Shown: positions 36,807-46,122, counted from the stretch's first letter. The stretch is DNA of 64,000 nucleotides from Marinisporobacter sp. (GCA_025210525.1 JAOARP010000026.1:1-64000); one strand, 5' to 3'. Made by a program: numbers and translations. The notes: generated by a model not told the origin, from the sequence alone.

Positions 36807-37586
36807 ATGGAAAATAAAGGGAAAATAAAAATACAAAAGATGACTCAAAAAATATTAAAAGATTTTTTTGAATATGAAATAGAGATAGATCTGATTGAAG
36901 TAGTGGAACCGAAAAAGAATGGACATGGAGATTATACAACCAATGTGGCTTTGAGACTTGCTAAAGTATTGAAAAAATCACCTATGGATATAGCTAGTAA
37001 TATAGTTGAAAATATAAAAAATAAATATGACTTATTTGAAAAAATAGAATCTGTTCATCCTGGATTTATCAATTTTTTCTTCAAACCTCATGTTTTATGT
37101 GAACTTATAGTTTTTGAAGAGGAAGAAATGAAGTTAAACAAAAAACTTTTAAAGGATTTACTTGAAGAATGTTCTTTAAAAGAAATGATTAAAGAGCATG
37201 ATTTAAAGGATATAGAATCAGTACAATATACACATAGTAGAACATGCTCTATTATTAAAATATTTGAAGAAGAAGGGATTGAGATACAAGACCTTCAAAA
37301 AGAAAATTTAGATATAGACATCAATCAACTCGAAAAAAACTTAATGAAAAAAATGATAGAGTATCCAATCGTTATTGAAAAAGCAGTAGCATCAAAAAAA
37401 ATATATGGACTAGTGATCTATATGTTTGAGTTAAACGAATTATTTTATCGATTTCATGAAAAAATCCTTTTTAGGAAGCTTGACAAACCTAAATTGTATG
37501 TTACGCTAAAAATAGTAGAGAATATAAGGAATATTATGAAAAATATATTAGGGCTTTTTTCTGTAGAAGCACCTGAAAAAATGTAA
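36807..37586 (+). CDS. ArgRS-derived protein lacking the catalytic domain (ADD1 plus DALR domains)
   Basis: At 259 residues this is half the length of arginyl-tRNA synthetase (about 550). Residues 1-100 match the ArgRS N-terminal tRNA D-loop recognition domain (GHGDYTTNVALRLAKV, HPGFINFFF). Residues 138-259 match the DALR anticodon-binding domain, from VQYTHSRTCSI to the exact ArgRS-type end VEAPEKM. The Rossmann catalytic domain between them, with the HIGH and KMSKS signatures, is absent and replaced by a short charged linker. The frame is intact, with no sign of decay. It cannot aminoacylate; it might bind tRNA-Arg and act as a regulator or chaperone (inference). A complete ArgRS must exist elsewhere in the genome. 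Confidence 0.85.
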   Translation: MENKGKIKIQKMTQKILKDFFEYEIEIDLIEVVEPKKNGHGDYTTNVALRLAKVLKKSPMDIASNIVENIKNKYDLFEKIESVHPGFINFFFKPHVLCELIVFEEEEMKLNKKLLKDLLEECSLKEMIKEHDLKDIESVQYTHSRTCSIIKIFEEEGIEIQDLQKENLDIDINQLEKNLMKKMIEYPIVIEKAVASKKIYGLVIYMFELNELFYRFHEKILFRKLDKPKLYVTLKIVENIRNIMKNILGLFSVEAPEKM

Positions 37587-37590
37587 AAAT

Positions 37591-37617
37591 AAAAGTAGCG
37601 AAAGCTGCTTTTGTTTT
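37591..37617 (+). terminator. Rho-independent terminator after the ArgRS-like gene
   Basis: AAAAGTAGC pairs with GCTGCTTTT (one G-U pair), followed by GTTTTG. The T tail is short, and the next gene's ribosome site begins within 20 bases. Confidence 0.7.
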
Positions 37618-37635
37618 GAGAAAGGTGACGAAAAG

Positions 37636-39081
37636 TTGGCGCTTGATGATGAAAAATCGGCAGCAGGGGGTGGAACGTTTAAAATGATTTTTTCACAGAA
37701 AAATGTAGAAAAGATATTAGATCATGTAGAAGAGGGCATACAGATTATTGATGGAAGAGGACGAATCGTTTATTTTAACAGGGCTGCAGCAGAGCATGAG
37801 GAGATTAGAAGGGAAGAAGCAGTAGGGAAGTATATTTTAGATATTTATCCTTCCTTAGATCCAGAAACAAGTACCCTTCTTAGAGCTATTGAAAAGGGTT
37901 CTCCTACCTTTAATATCCAACAGACATTTTTGAATTACAAAGGGAAAAAAATCACAACAATCAATTCATCCTTTGCTATAAAAGCAAAGGACAAAATAGT
38001 TGGAGCTATTGAAATATCTAGGAATATAACAGATGTAAAAGAATTATCAGAAAGAGTAGTGGCACTGCAAGAACAGTTAATAGATAAGAAGGAAGGCAAT
38101 AAAAGCAAGAAACATGGAGATGCTGCTAAATTTACTTTTTTTGATATCATAGGAAGAAGCAAAGAAGTTGTAAAAGTAAAAGGAATGGCGATGAAAGCTG
38201 CACAAACAGCTTCTCCCGTACTTGTTTATGGAGAAACAGGAACAGGGAAGGAATTATTTGTACATGCTATGCATACGGCTAGCTGTAGAAGGAATAAACC
38301 TTTTATCGCGCAAAACTGTGGAGCATTACCAGCATCATTACTAGAAAGTATCTTATTTGGAACGGTAAAGGGAAGCTTTACAGGAGCTGATAATCGTGCA
38401 GGTTTGTTTGAACTAGCTAATGGAGGAACCCTCTTTTTAGATGAAATTAATTCTATGCCTCTAGAGCTTCAGGTTAAGCTACTTCGTGTACTTCAAGATG
38501 GAACAATCAGAAGAGTAGGGGATAGTAAAACAAGGCAAGTGGATGTAAGAATTGTAGCAGCTAGCAATGAGGATCCATTAAGTGCAGTGGAAAATAAAAG
38601 ATTGAGGCGAGATCTTTATTATCGATTAAATGTGATTGCCTTAAAATTACCAGAGCTTAAGGAAAGAAAAGGGGATATTCCAATACTTACAAAGTATTTT
38701 ATTGATCGGTTTAATGAAAAATTGAACAAGGAGGTTATGAAGGTCTCAGATGATGTATTGGAGCTATTTGAAAACTATGATTGGCCTGGAAATGTAAGAG
38801 AATTAGAGCATGTGATTGAAGGGGCAATGAATTTAATGGACGGAGATGTGATTACTGTAGATTGTTTACCTGTATATTTTGATAAGTTTAGTAAAAGAAG
38901 CTTAAAAAAAGAGATAGACATACAAAATGTTCCTTTAAAGGAAGCCCTTGAAAACCTTGAAATAGAAATGATTAAAAATGCCCTAAATGAAGGAGATGGC
39001 AATATTAGTCATGCTGCAGAGCGTCTACAAATCCCAAGACAAACCCTTCAATATAAGATAAAGAAGCATAAGATACAATAA
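37636..39081 (+). CDS. Sigma-54-dependent transcriptional activator with PAS domain
   Basis: The 481-residue protein has an N-terminal PAS sensor (about 15-130, VEEGIQIIDGRGRIVYFN), a sigma-54-interaction AAA+ domain (about 160-400) with Walker A GETGTGKE, the sigma-54 contact loop in the variant form GSFTGA, and Walker B GGTLFLDE, and a C-terminal Fis-type helix-turn-helix (NISHAAERLQIPRQTLQYKI). It resembles RocR-like activators of amino acid catabolism. It starts with TTG after AAAGGTG. It lies directly before the -24/-12 promoter of kdd, which it probably controls, and may also activate the matching thiolase promoter at 5801. The PAS ligand is unknown; lysine or a pathway intermediate is the natural guess. 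Confidence 0.92.
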   Translation: MALDDEKSAAGGGTFKMIFSQKNVEKILDHVEEGIQIIDGRGRIVYFNRAAAEHEEIRREEAVGKYILDIYPSLDPETSTLLRAIEKGSPTFNIQQTFLNYKGKKITTINSSFAIKAKDKIVGAIEISRNITDVKELSERVVALQEQLIDKKEGNKSKKHGDAAKFTFFDIIGRSKEVVKVKGMAMKAAQTASPVLVYGETGTGKELFVHAMHTASCRRNKPFIAQNCGALPASLLESILFGTVKGSFTGADNRAGLFELANGGTLFLDEINSMPLELQVKLLRVLQDGTIRRVGDSKTRQVDVRIVAASNEDPLSAVENKRLRRDLYYRLNVIALKLPELKERKGDIPILTKYFIDRFNEKLNKEVMKVSDDVLELFENYDWPGNVRELEHVIEGAMNLMDGDVITVDCLPVYFDKFSKRSLKKEIDIQNVPLKEALENLEIEMIKNALNEGDGNISHAAERLQIPRQTLQYKIKKHKIQ

Positions 39082-39260
39082 AAAAACTAAGTGCTGAAAA
39101 TTAGGCATGTGAAATGACGAGGTTTGACATTTTTCAAGATTTTTCATTTAAAAAACAGAAAACCTTTTCCGAAGGTGAAAAGCATGAAATTGGCTGAAAG
39201 TAAGAAAATAAGCTGAGTACATGCTTTTTTTTGATATTTTTTGTAGAAATAAAAACAAGT

Positions 39261-39277
39261 TTGGCACGGTACTTGCT
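39261..39277 (+). promoter_or_regulatory. Sigma-54 (-24/-12) promoter of the kdd-kam operon
   Basis: TTGGCACGGTACTTGCT contains TGGCACG and TTGCT at canonical spacing, about 80 bases before the kdd start. The 180 bases before it are the likely activator-binding region; the inverted repeat CTTTTC..GAAAAG around GAAGGTG (39165-39185 region) is one candidate site. Confidence 0.9.
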
Positions 39278-39355
39278 TTAATAATTTGGCGTATGGGATA
39301 CAGCCGTATAAAAAAAATAACATTACATAAAAAAGAATTTAAGGAGGAACTTAAA

Positions 39356-40393
39356 ATGAAAAAAGGATGTCCTTATGGAACACACAGAGTAATAGAGCCA
39401 AAGGGAGCTCTTCCACAACCAGCAAAGAAAATTGACAATACAATGGAAATCTACGATAATGAGATTCTACTTAATGTACAAACATTAAATGTTGACTCTG
39501 CAAGCTTCACACAAATCAAGAACCAAGCAGAGGGAGATGTAGAAAAGATTAAAGAAATCATGAAAGGTATTGTCGCTGAAAGAGGTAAGCATCAAAACCC
39601 AGTAACTGGTTCTGGTGGTATGTTAATCGGAACAGTTGAAAAAATCGGACCTGCTCTTGAAGGAAAAACAGACCTTAAAGTTGGAGATAAAATTGCTACA
39701 TTAGTATCTCTTTCATTAACTCCACTTCAAATAGATGAGATTGTAGAAGTAAGAAAAAATATCGACCAAGTTGATATTAAAGGTAAAGCTATATTATTCG
39801 AATCAGGAATCTATGCAGTACTTCCAAGTGATATTCCAGAAAATCTTGCATTATCAGCACTTGATGTTGCAGGAGCACCAGCACAAACTGCTAAATTAGT
39901 TAAGCCAGGAGACACTGTACTAATCATTGGTGGAGCTGGTAAATCAGGAATGCTTTGCTGCTACGAAGCTAAGAGAAGAGCAGGAGTTACTGGTAAAGTA
40001 ATCTGCTTAGGACATAGCCAAAAATCTTTAGATATTGCTAAGAGAGCAAATGTTGCTGATGTTTATATCACTGGAGATGCTACAAAGCCAGTTGAAATCA
40101 TGGAGCAAATCAAAGAGCTTACAAATGGAGAAATGGTTGATGTAACAATCAACAACGTAAACGTTCCAGATACTGAAATGTCAAGTGTTTTAGCTACTAA
40201 AAATGATGGAGTTATTTACTTCTTCAGTATGGCAACAAGCTTCACTAAAGCAGCATTAGGAGCTGAAGGTGTTGGTTCTGACGTTACAATGATCGTTGGA
40301 AATGGTTATACAAAAGGTCATGCAGAAGTTACTCTTCAAATCATGAGAGAAAGTAAAGAATTAAGAGAAATCTACGAAGAATTATATGCATAA
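39356..40393 (+). CDS. kdd: L-erythro-3,5-diaminohexanoate dehydrogenase
   Basis: Oxidatively deaminates L-erythro-3,5-diaminohexanoate to 3-keto-5-aminohexanoate with NAD(P) in anaerobic lysine fermentation. The 345-residue protein starts MKKGCPYGTHRVIEPKGALPQP, typical of Kdd, and has a medium-chain dehydrogenase-like nucleotide site IIGGAGKSGML. The frame opens far upstream at 39221, across the sigma-54 promoter, but AAGGAGGAAC places the real start at ATG 39356. Highly expressed codon use. First gene of the kdd-kamABCDE operon; a hairpin without a T tail separates it from kamA. Confidence 0.95.
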   Translation: MKKGCPYGTHRVIEPKGALPQPAKKIDNTMEIYDNEILLNVQTLNVDSASFTQIKNQAEGDVEKIKEIMKGIVAERGKHQNPVTGSGGMLIGTVEKIGPALEGKTDLKVGDKIATLVSLSLTPLQIDEIVEVRKNIDQVDIKGKAILFESGIYAVLPSDIPENLALSALDVAGAPAQTAKLVKPGDTVLIIGGAGKSGMLCCYEAKRRAGVTGKVICLGHSQKSLDIAKRANVADVYITGDATKPVEIMEQIKELTNGEMVDVTINNVNVPDTEMSSVLATKNDGVIYFFSMATSFTKAALGAEGVGSDVTMIVGNGYTKGHAEVTLQIMRESKELREIYEELYA

Positions 40394-40397
40394 TAAA

Positions 40398-40421
40398 GTA
40401 TGGCTGATTTTTCAGCCATAC
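40398..40421 (+). other. Intercistronic hairpin between kdd and kamA
   Basis: GTATGGCTG (40398-40406) and CAGCCATAC (40413-40421) form a perfect 9-bp stem. No T run follows, so it looks like an mRNA processing or stability element rather than a terminator, or a leaky terminator. Confidence 0.7.
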
Positions 40422-40500
40422 CTCTAATAAAAAAGACACCGAGGTAAGACCTATAGGCTTACGAAATGGATTTAATAAATTTAAGGGGGCTTCAAAAAAC

Positions 40501-41754
40501 ATGAGAAATTACAAAGAAATCGAACTTTGGAAAGATGCAACAGAAGAACAGTGGAATGACTGGCAGTGGCAAGTAAAAAATAGAATTACTACTTTAGAAG
40601 ATTTAAAGAAAGTAATCAACCTTACTTCTGAAGAAGAAGAAGGAATCAGAGAATCATTAAAGACATTAAGATTAGGTATTACTCCATACTATGCATCATT
40701 AATGGATAAAGATGATCCACATTGTCCAGTAAGAATGCAAGCAGTACCTACACTTGCTGAAACACACAAAACTGATGCAGATATGGACGATCCACTACAT
40801 GAAGATGGAGACTCTCCAACACCAGGACTTACTCATAGATATCCAGATAGAGTACTTCTTTTAATCACTGACATGTGCTCAATGTACTGCCGTCATTGTA
40901 CAAGAAGAAGATTTGCAGGACAAAGTGATGATGCAATGCCACTAGATAGAATCGATAAGGCTATTGAATACATCAGCAAAACACCACAAGTAAGAGACGT
41001 ATTATTATCAGGTGGAGACGCATTACTTGTAAGTGATGAAACATTAGAATATATCATCAAAAAATTAAGAGCGATTCCTCACGTAGATATTGTAAGAATC
41101 GGATCAAGAACTCCTGTTGTATTACCACAAAGAATTACACCAGAATTAGTAAATATGCTTAAGAAATACCACCCAGTTTGGTTAAATACACATTTCAACC
41201 ATTCAAAAGAGGTAACACCTACATCAGAAAAAGCCTGTCAATTACTTGCAGATGCTGGTGTACCATTAGGAAACCAATCAGTACTTCTAAGAGGAGTAAA
41301 TGATTGTGTTCATGTAATGAGAGATTTAGTTCATAAAATGGTTAAAAACAGAGTAAGACCATATTACATCTATCAATGTGACCTTTCAACAGGTATCGAG
41401 CACTTCAGAACTCCAGTTTCTAAAGGTATCGAAATCATTGAAGGATTAAGAGGACATACTTCTGGATATGCAGTACCAACATTTGTTGTTGACGCTCCAG
41501 GAGGCGGTGGAAAAACTCCAGTAATGCCTCAATATGTAGTTTCTCAATCTCCAAAGAGAGTAGTACTTAGAAACTTTGAAGGTGTTGTTACTACTTACAC
41601 TGAGCCTACTCCATACGAAGAGAAGTGTAATTGTCCAGTATGCAAAGGTGAAAAAGCACATAAGATTACTGGTGTTGGTGGATTATTACAAGGAAATCAA
41701 GTAGCTCTTGAGCCAACTGACCTTGCAAGAAGAGAAAGAAGCCATCACGAGTAG
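40501..41754 (+). CDS. kamA: Lysine 2,3-aminomutase
   Basis: Converts L-lysine to L-beta-lysine using S-adenosylmethionine, a 4Fe-4S cluster and PLP; first step of the pathway. The 417-residue protein has the radical SAM cluster C126-C130-C133 (CSMYCRHC) followed by TRRRF, the PLP lysine K338 in PGGGGK, and C-terminal zinc cysteines (CNCPVC). These residue numbers agree within one with the Clostridium subterminale enzyme. The ATG has AAGGGGGC upstream. It shares highly expressed codon use with kdd, kamD and kamE. Confidence 0.96.
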   Translation: MRNYKEIELWKDATEEQWNDWQWQVKNRITTLEDLKKVINLTSEEEEGIRESLKTLRLGITPYYASLMDKDDPHCPVRMQAVPTLAETHKTDADMDDPLHEDGDSPTPGLTHRYPDRVLLLITDMCSMYCRHCTRRRFAGQSDDAMPLDRIDKAIEYISKTPQVRDVLLSGGDALLVSDETLEYIIKKLRAIPHVDIVRIGSRTPVVLPQRITPELVNMLKKYHPVWLNTHFNHSKEVTPTSEKACQLLADAGVPLGNQSVLLRGVNDCVHVMRDLVHKMVKNRVRPYYIYQCDLSTGIEHFRTPVSKGIEIIEGLRGHTSGYAVPTFVVDAPGGGGKTPVMPQYVVSQSPKRVVLRNFEGVVTTYTEPTPYEEKCNCPVCKGEKAHKITGVGGLLQGNQVALEPTDLARRERSHHE

Positions 41755-41764
41755 AAAATAAAAG

Positions 41765-41795
41765 TTAGTGGCTAGTAGAATTCTACTAGCCCTAA
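41765..41795 (+). other. Intercistronic hairpin between kamA and kamB
   Basis: Arms GGCTAGTAGAA (41770-41780) and TTCTACTAGCC (41781-41791) are a perfect palindrome, extended by TTAG/CTAA with a one-base bulge. There is no T tail. It separates a highly expressed gene from the less biased kamB-kamC pair. Confidence 0.7.
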
Positions 41796-41820
41796 TATAA
41801 GGTTTCAAGGGGGAAATTTC

Positions 41821-42855
41821 ATGCAGCTAATGGACGCAATACAAGACAACTATAAGATTATTTCTGTGGTAGGAATGTCAAAAAATTCAGGAAAAACCGT
41901 AACATTAAATCAATTAATTGATGAAGCTATGGAAAGAGACATTCGAATCGGAATTACCTCTACAGGAAGGGACGGAGAAAATCAAGATCTTGTCACAAAT
42001 ACTGAAAAACCTATGATTTATGTAGATGAGGGAACACTAATTGCAACTACTGAAGGAACATTTAAGTATACAGAGGCAAAGCTTGAAATATTGGAAGTAA
42101 CCAATATGAGTACATCAATGGGAAGAATCGTCATTGTAAAGGCTAAAACCTCTGGATATGTACAGATTGCAGGTCCAAATACTAATCGTGAAATAAAAAT
42201 AGTGTGTGATAAACTTTTAACGTATGGAGCGAACTTAGTGATTGTAGACGGTGCCCTTGATCGTGTCTCATCAGCTTCTCCATCTGTAACAGAGGCAACC
42301 ATCCTTGCTACAGGAGCAGTGCTGAGTCGAGACATGAATAAGGTGATCGAAAAGACAATGCATCAAGTACAATTGTTTTCTTTGCCACAGCTACAAAATG
42401 ATGAGATCAAAGCTATAGCTAGTATGGTTATAGATGAAAAAGGTTACTGCGTGATTGATGAGGACAACAATGTAGTGCCTATAGAGATTAAAACGGCCTT
42501 AAATAGTGGGGAAATTATCGGTAGAGCAATAAAGGATGACACAAAATATGTAGTTATTGGAGGATCTTTGGTAACAAATACCTTAAAAAAGATTGTTCAA
42601 TCAACTAGAAAATATAAAAATGTGATCTTTGTTGTAAAAGATGCCACAAAAATATTTATTTCATCAAAAGATTGGATGTTTTTTAAGAAAGTAAACATTC
42701 AAATTGAGGTAATAGATAAAATTGAACCATTAGCTGTAACCATTAACCCCTATGCACCTCAAGGATATTATTATCAACCAGAAGAATTTCTAATAAAAAT
42801 GAAGAAATTTCTGAATCCTATTCCTGTTTTCGATGTAGTGTTAGGTGGTGAATAA
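41821..42855 (+). CDS. kamB: KamB, P-loop protein of the lysine fermentation operon
   Basis: The 344-residue protein carries an N-terminal P-loop GMSKNSGKTVT (about 18-28) and GTDGEN/TSTGRDGE-like switch sequence, but no further family assignment is clear to me. Genes of this type accompany kamC next to the lysine 5,6-aminomutase genes in lysine fermenters and have been proposed to help reactivate that B12 enzyme. The ATG follows AAGGGGGAAA. Only 2 bases separate it from kamC, so the two are translated together. Codon use is ordinary, unlike the flanking enzyme genes. Confidence 0.85.
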   Translation: MQLMDAIQDNYKIISVVGMSKNSGKTVTLNQLIDEAMERDIRIGITSTGRDGENQDLVTNTEKPMIYVDEGTLIATTEGTFKYTEAKLEILEVTNMSTSMGRIVIVKAKTSGYVQIAGPNTNREIKIVCDKLLTYGANLVIVDGALDRVSSASPSVTEATILATGAVLSRDMNKVIEKTMHQVQLFSLPQLQNDEIKAIASMVIDEKGYCVIDEDNNVVPIEIKTALNSGEIIGRAIKDDTKYVVIGGSLVTNTLKKIVQSTRKYKNVIFVVKDATKIFISSKDWMFFKKVNIQIEVIDKIEPLAVTINPYAPQGYYYQPEEFLIKMKKFLNPIPVFDVVLGGE

Positions 42856-42857
42856 AT

Positions 42858-44489
42858 ATGTTTATATCTGAGAGAGTATATAAAAATCTAGAACTTGATT
42901 ATATTTTTGATAGAATCACCGTGTTTACTCCTTATGGTGAAAAAGCAAAAAAAGAGATGAAGCCCTATTTAAAGGAGGACAAAGAAGAACTCCTAGAGGA
43001 ATACGAACGTATTGAAAAAATAGTTGGCATTATCAACAAGCACAGATATTCTTTATTAGAAATGCGTAATATTTTTAAACATTTCAAGGACATAAGAGGT
43101 TCTTTTAAAAGAATCGAAGAGGATGAAACCTTAAGTACGGTAGAACTATTTGAAATCAAAAGCTTTCTATTCTTGCTTATAAAACTTGATGAAATCATTG
43201 AGAAATTAAATTGGAACGTACCTAAAGATTTAAAAATCATGCCCATGCCCAGCCTAATGGATTTATTAGATCCTGAAAAAAATGGTGTCAATACTTTTTA
43301 CATTTATGATGCGTACTCAAAGAAGCTACAAGTCATAAGAAAACAAATTAAAGATATTGAAAGCCATATTAAACGTTCCAAAAAGGAAGTAAGAGAAAAA
43401 CTGCAAAAACAGCTTAATATAAGAATAAGACCCAATGGTGAAATTGCAGTAAATAAAAGTGATAAAGAGTTGATAGAAAAGTTAGAAAACTGCCCAGAAC
43501 TTGTCTACAGCTCAGAAACTTATATGAATATTACTTTTAAAATCAAGCTTGATGAAAGTGTAGATGAAAAGTTCAAACAAGTAGATGAACTCAAACTTCA
43601 AGAGGAAGAAGAGGAATTCACTGTACGAAAAGCATTAACCCAAGCAATGAAAAAGCATATACATGAATTTTACGCAAATATTAAAGCAATCGGTGCGCTA
43701 GATTTGCTTGTTGCTAAAGGCTCATTAGCAGTAGGTTTTGAAGGAGTTAAACCAAAGGTTGTAGAAGAAGAAATGCTGTCTATTGTAGATGGAAAACATA
43801 TCAAAGTGGCTAATGCCCTTCGAAAACAGGGAAAAACCTTTACCCCTATTTCCGTAAAACTAAGAAAAGGGGTAACCTGTATTACAGGTGCAAATATGGG
43901 AGGAAAAACAATTTCTCTTAAATTAGTAGGACTCCTTAGTGCTATGGCACAATTTGGACTTTTTGTTCCAGCAAAAGAAATGACTTTTTCTTTAAAAGAC
44001 TATATCTTCTTTTCTTTAGGGGATTTACAGTCAACAGATATGGGGCTTAGTACCTTTGGAGCAGAAATATTAGAGATCAAAAAGATTATAAAAAGAGCCC
44101 ATGAAAGTGGGATTATATTAATAGATGAATTAGCAAGAGGAACAAATCCTTCAGAAGGATTTGCTATATCCAAAGCACTTATTAACTTTTTAAAAGATCA
44201 AGATACCCTTACAATTATTACAACCCATTTTGATGGATTAACAGATGATCAGGCTGTTTATCATTTACAGGTAAAAGGCCTTGAAGGAATAGATTATGAA
44301 GCGTTAAAGCATGAAATAGATGCAAAATGTGAAATAGGAATAGAAGTCGTACACAAATATATGGATTATCGACTCATAGAGGTTCAAAATAGAAATAAAG
44401 TTCCAAGAGATGCAATTAATATTGCGAGATTGATGGGACTACAGGAAGAATTATTAAAAGATGCAGAATTGTGTCTTGAAACCTGTTAG
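42858..44489 (+). CDS. kamC: KamC, MutS-related ATPase of the lysine fermentation operon
   Basis: The 543-residue protein has a C-terminal MutS-type ATPase domain with Walker A TGANMGGKTIS (about 345-356) and Walker B GIILIDELARGTNPSEG, preceded by a helical clamp/lever-like region. It lacks the mismatch-recognition domains of MutS, so DNA repair is unlikely. With KamB it is thought to act as a reactivating factor that exchanges damaged cobalamin from lysine 5,6-aminomutase, by analogy with other B12-enzyme reactivases. A hairpin follows before kamD. Confidence 0.88.
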   Translation: MFISERVYKNLELDYIFDRITVFTPYGEKAKKEMKPYLKEDKEELLEEYERIEKIVGIINKHRYSLLEMRNIFKHFKDIRGSFKRIEEDETLSTVELFEIKSFLFLLIKLDEIIEKLNWNVPKDLKIMPMPSLMDLLDPEKNGVNTFYIYDAYSKKLQVIRKQIKDIESHIKRSKKEVREKLQKQLNIRIRPNGEIAVNKSDKELIEKLENCPELVYSSETYMNITFKIKLDESVDEKFKQVDELKLQEEEEEFTVRKALTQAMKKHIHEFYANIKAIGALDLLVAKGSLAVGFEGVKPKVVEEEMLSIVDGKHIKVANALRKQGKTFTPISVKLRKGVTCITGANMGGKTISLKLVGLLSAMAQFGLFVPAKEMTFSLKDYIFFSLGDLQSTDMGLSTFGAEILEIKKIIKRAHESGIILIDELARGTNPSEGFAISKALINFLKDQDTLTIITTHFDGLTDDQAVYHLQVKGLEGIDYEALKHEIDAKCEIGIEVVHKYMDYRLIEVQNRNKVPRDAINIARLMGLQEELLKDAELCLETC

Positions 44490-44541
44490 TAGTTAGCCGT
44501 TGGTATTTTATTACGGTTAATTGCTAAGGGCTAACTGCTAA
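44486..44541 (+). other. Intercistronic hairpin between kamC and kamD
   Basis: TTAGTAGTTAGCC (44486-44498) pairs with GGCTAACTGCTAA (44529-44541) with one mismatch; the left arm includes the kamC stop codon. No T tail. It lies before the strong AAAGGAGG of kamD. Confidence 0.7.
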
Positions 44542-44565
44542 CTATAAATTAAAGGAGGAAAAATA

Positions 44566-46122
44566 ATGCATAGTAAGTTAAATCTAGACCAAAGCATTAT
44601 TGCTAAAGCAAGAAATTCTGCTGAAAAAATTGCAGCAGATACACAAAAGTTTATTGATAAGCATACAACAGTAACAGTAGAAAGAACTGTTGTTAGACTT
44701 TTAGAAATAGATGGTGTTGATGAGATTGAAACACCTCTACCAAATATTGTAGTAGACAATATTAAAGAGGGTGGCGGATTAGGACTTGGAGCTGCTTACT
44801 GGATCGGTAATGCAATGATCCATACAGGAAAAACACCTCAAGAAATTGCTGAAATGGTTTCAAGAGGAGAATTAGACCTTACAAAGGTTCCTGTAGCAGA
44901 CGAAAATAAAATTAAAGAAACAATCAAAGCTTTAGCTGAAAAAATGGTAGCAAGAATTAAGAAAAATAGAGAAGCTAGAGATGAATTCTTAAATACATTA
45001 GGAGAAGGACCAAGACCTTACCTATATGTAATCGTTGCAACTGGTAATATCTATGAAGACGTACTTCAAGCACAAGCTGCTGCAAGACAAGGAGCAGATA
45101 TTATCGCAGTAATCAGAACAACTGGACAAAGTTTACTTGACTATGTACCATATGGACCAACTACTGAAGGTTTTGGTGGTACTTATGCAACTCAAGAAAA
45201 CTTTAGAATCATGAGAAAAGCATTAGATGAAGTAGGTCAAGAAGTTGGAAAATACATAAGACTATGTAACTACTGTTCAGGACTATGTATGCCAGAGATT
45301 GCAGCTATGGGTGCAATGGAAAGATTAGACGTAATGCTTAATGATGCATTATACGGAATTTTATTTAGAGATATCAATATCCAAAGAACATTAGTAGACC
45401 AATACTTCTCAAGAATCATCAATGGATTCGCAGGAGTTATTATCAATACTGGAGAAGATAACTACTTAACAACTGCTGATGCAGTAGAAGAAGCGCATAC
45501 AGTACTTGCTTCTCAGTTCATCAACGAACAATTTGCATTAGTTGCAGGTCTTCCAGAAGAGCAAATGGGACTTGGTCATGCATTTGAGATGACACCTGAC
45601 CTTAAAAATGGCTTCTTATTTGAGTTAGCACAAGCGCAAATGGCAAGAGAAATCTTCCCTAACGCACCACTTAAATATATGCCACCAACAAAATTCATGA
45701 CAGGAAACATTTACAAAGGACATATTCAAGATGCACTATTTAACATGGTAGCAATCATGACAAACCAAAGTCTTCAATTATTAGGAATGCTTACAGAAGC
45801 AATCCATACACCACTTCTTCAAGATAGAGCATTATCTATTGAAAATGCAAAATATGTATTTAACAATGCTCGTGATATCTCTAGTGAGATAGAATTCAAA
45901 GATGGTGGAATCATCCAAAAGAGAGCACAAGAAGTATTAGGAATGGCAGCAGATATGTTAGAGCAAATTGAAACTGAAGGATTATTTGAGACAATTGCAC
46001 AAGGTAAATTTGCTGGTGTTAAGAGAGCTATGGATGGAGGAAAAGGTCTTGAAGGTGTTACACAAAAAGACTCAAAATATTTCAATCCATTTGTTGAATT
46101 AATGCTAGGAGGTGCAAGATAA
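44566..46122 (+). CDS. kamD: Lysine 5,6-aminomutase alpha subunit
   Basis: The large subunit of the adenosylcobalamin- and PLP-dependent lysine 5,6-aminomutase, which moves the terminal amino group of beta-lysine to give 3,5-diaminohexanoate. The 518-residue protein has the family TIM-barrel sequence, for example EGFGGTYATQENFRIMRK, LCNYCSGLCMPEIAAM and FEMTPDLKNGFLFELAQ. The start ATG has AAAGGAGG upstream. Its stop codon overlaps the kamE start (TAATG), which supports equal production of both subunits. Highly expressed codon use. Confidence 0.96.
   Translation: MHSKLNLDQSIIAKARNSAEKIAADTQKFIDKHTTVTVERTVVRLLEIDGVDEIETPLPNIVVDNIKEGGGLGLGAAYWIGNAMIHTGKTPQEIAEMVSRGELDLTKVPVADENKIKETIKALAEKMVARIKKNREARDEFLNTLGEGPRPYLYVIVATGNIYEDVLQAQAAARQGADIIAVIRTTGQSLLDYVPYGPTTEGFGGTYATQENFRIMRKALDEVGQEVGKYIRLCNYCSGLCMPEIAAMGAMERLDVMLNDALYGILFRDINIQRTLVDQYFSRIINGFAGVIINTGEDNYLTTADAVEEAHTVLASQFINEQFALVAGLPEEQMGLGHAFEMTPDLKNGFLFELAQAQMAREIFPNAPLKYMPPTKFMTGNIYKGHIQDALFNMVAIMTNQSLQLLGMLTEAIHTPLLQDRALSIENAKYVFNNARDISSEIEFKDGGIIQKRAQEVLGMAADMLEQIETEGLFETIAQGKFAGVKRAMDGGKGLEGVTQKDSKYFNPFVELMLGGAR

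Noticed and set aside
5550-39185. A firm shared activator-binding site (GAAGGTG) upstream of both sigma-54 promoters
   Set aside because: Only seven bases are shared, in opposite orientation, with different flanking palindromes; kept only as a hint.
39221-39355. N-terminal extension of kdd from ATG 39221
   Set aside because: It would run across the sigma-54 promoter at 39261-39277 and lacks a ribosome site; AAGGAGG precedes ATG 39356 and MKKGCPYG is the family N-terminus.
42858-44489. kamC as a mismatch-repair MutS2 gene
   Set aside because: It lacks mismatch-recognition and Smr domains and sits inside the lysine operon, where KamC-type MutS relatives are expected.
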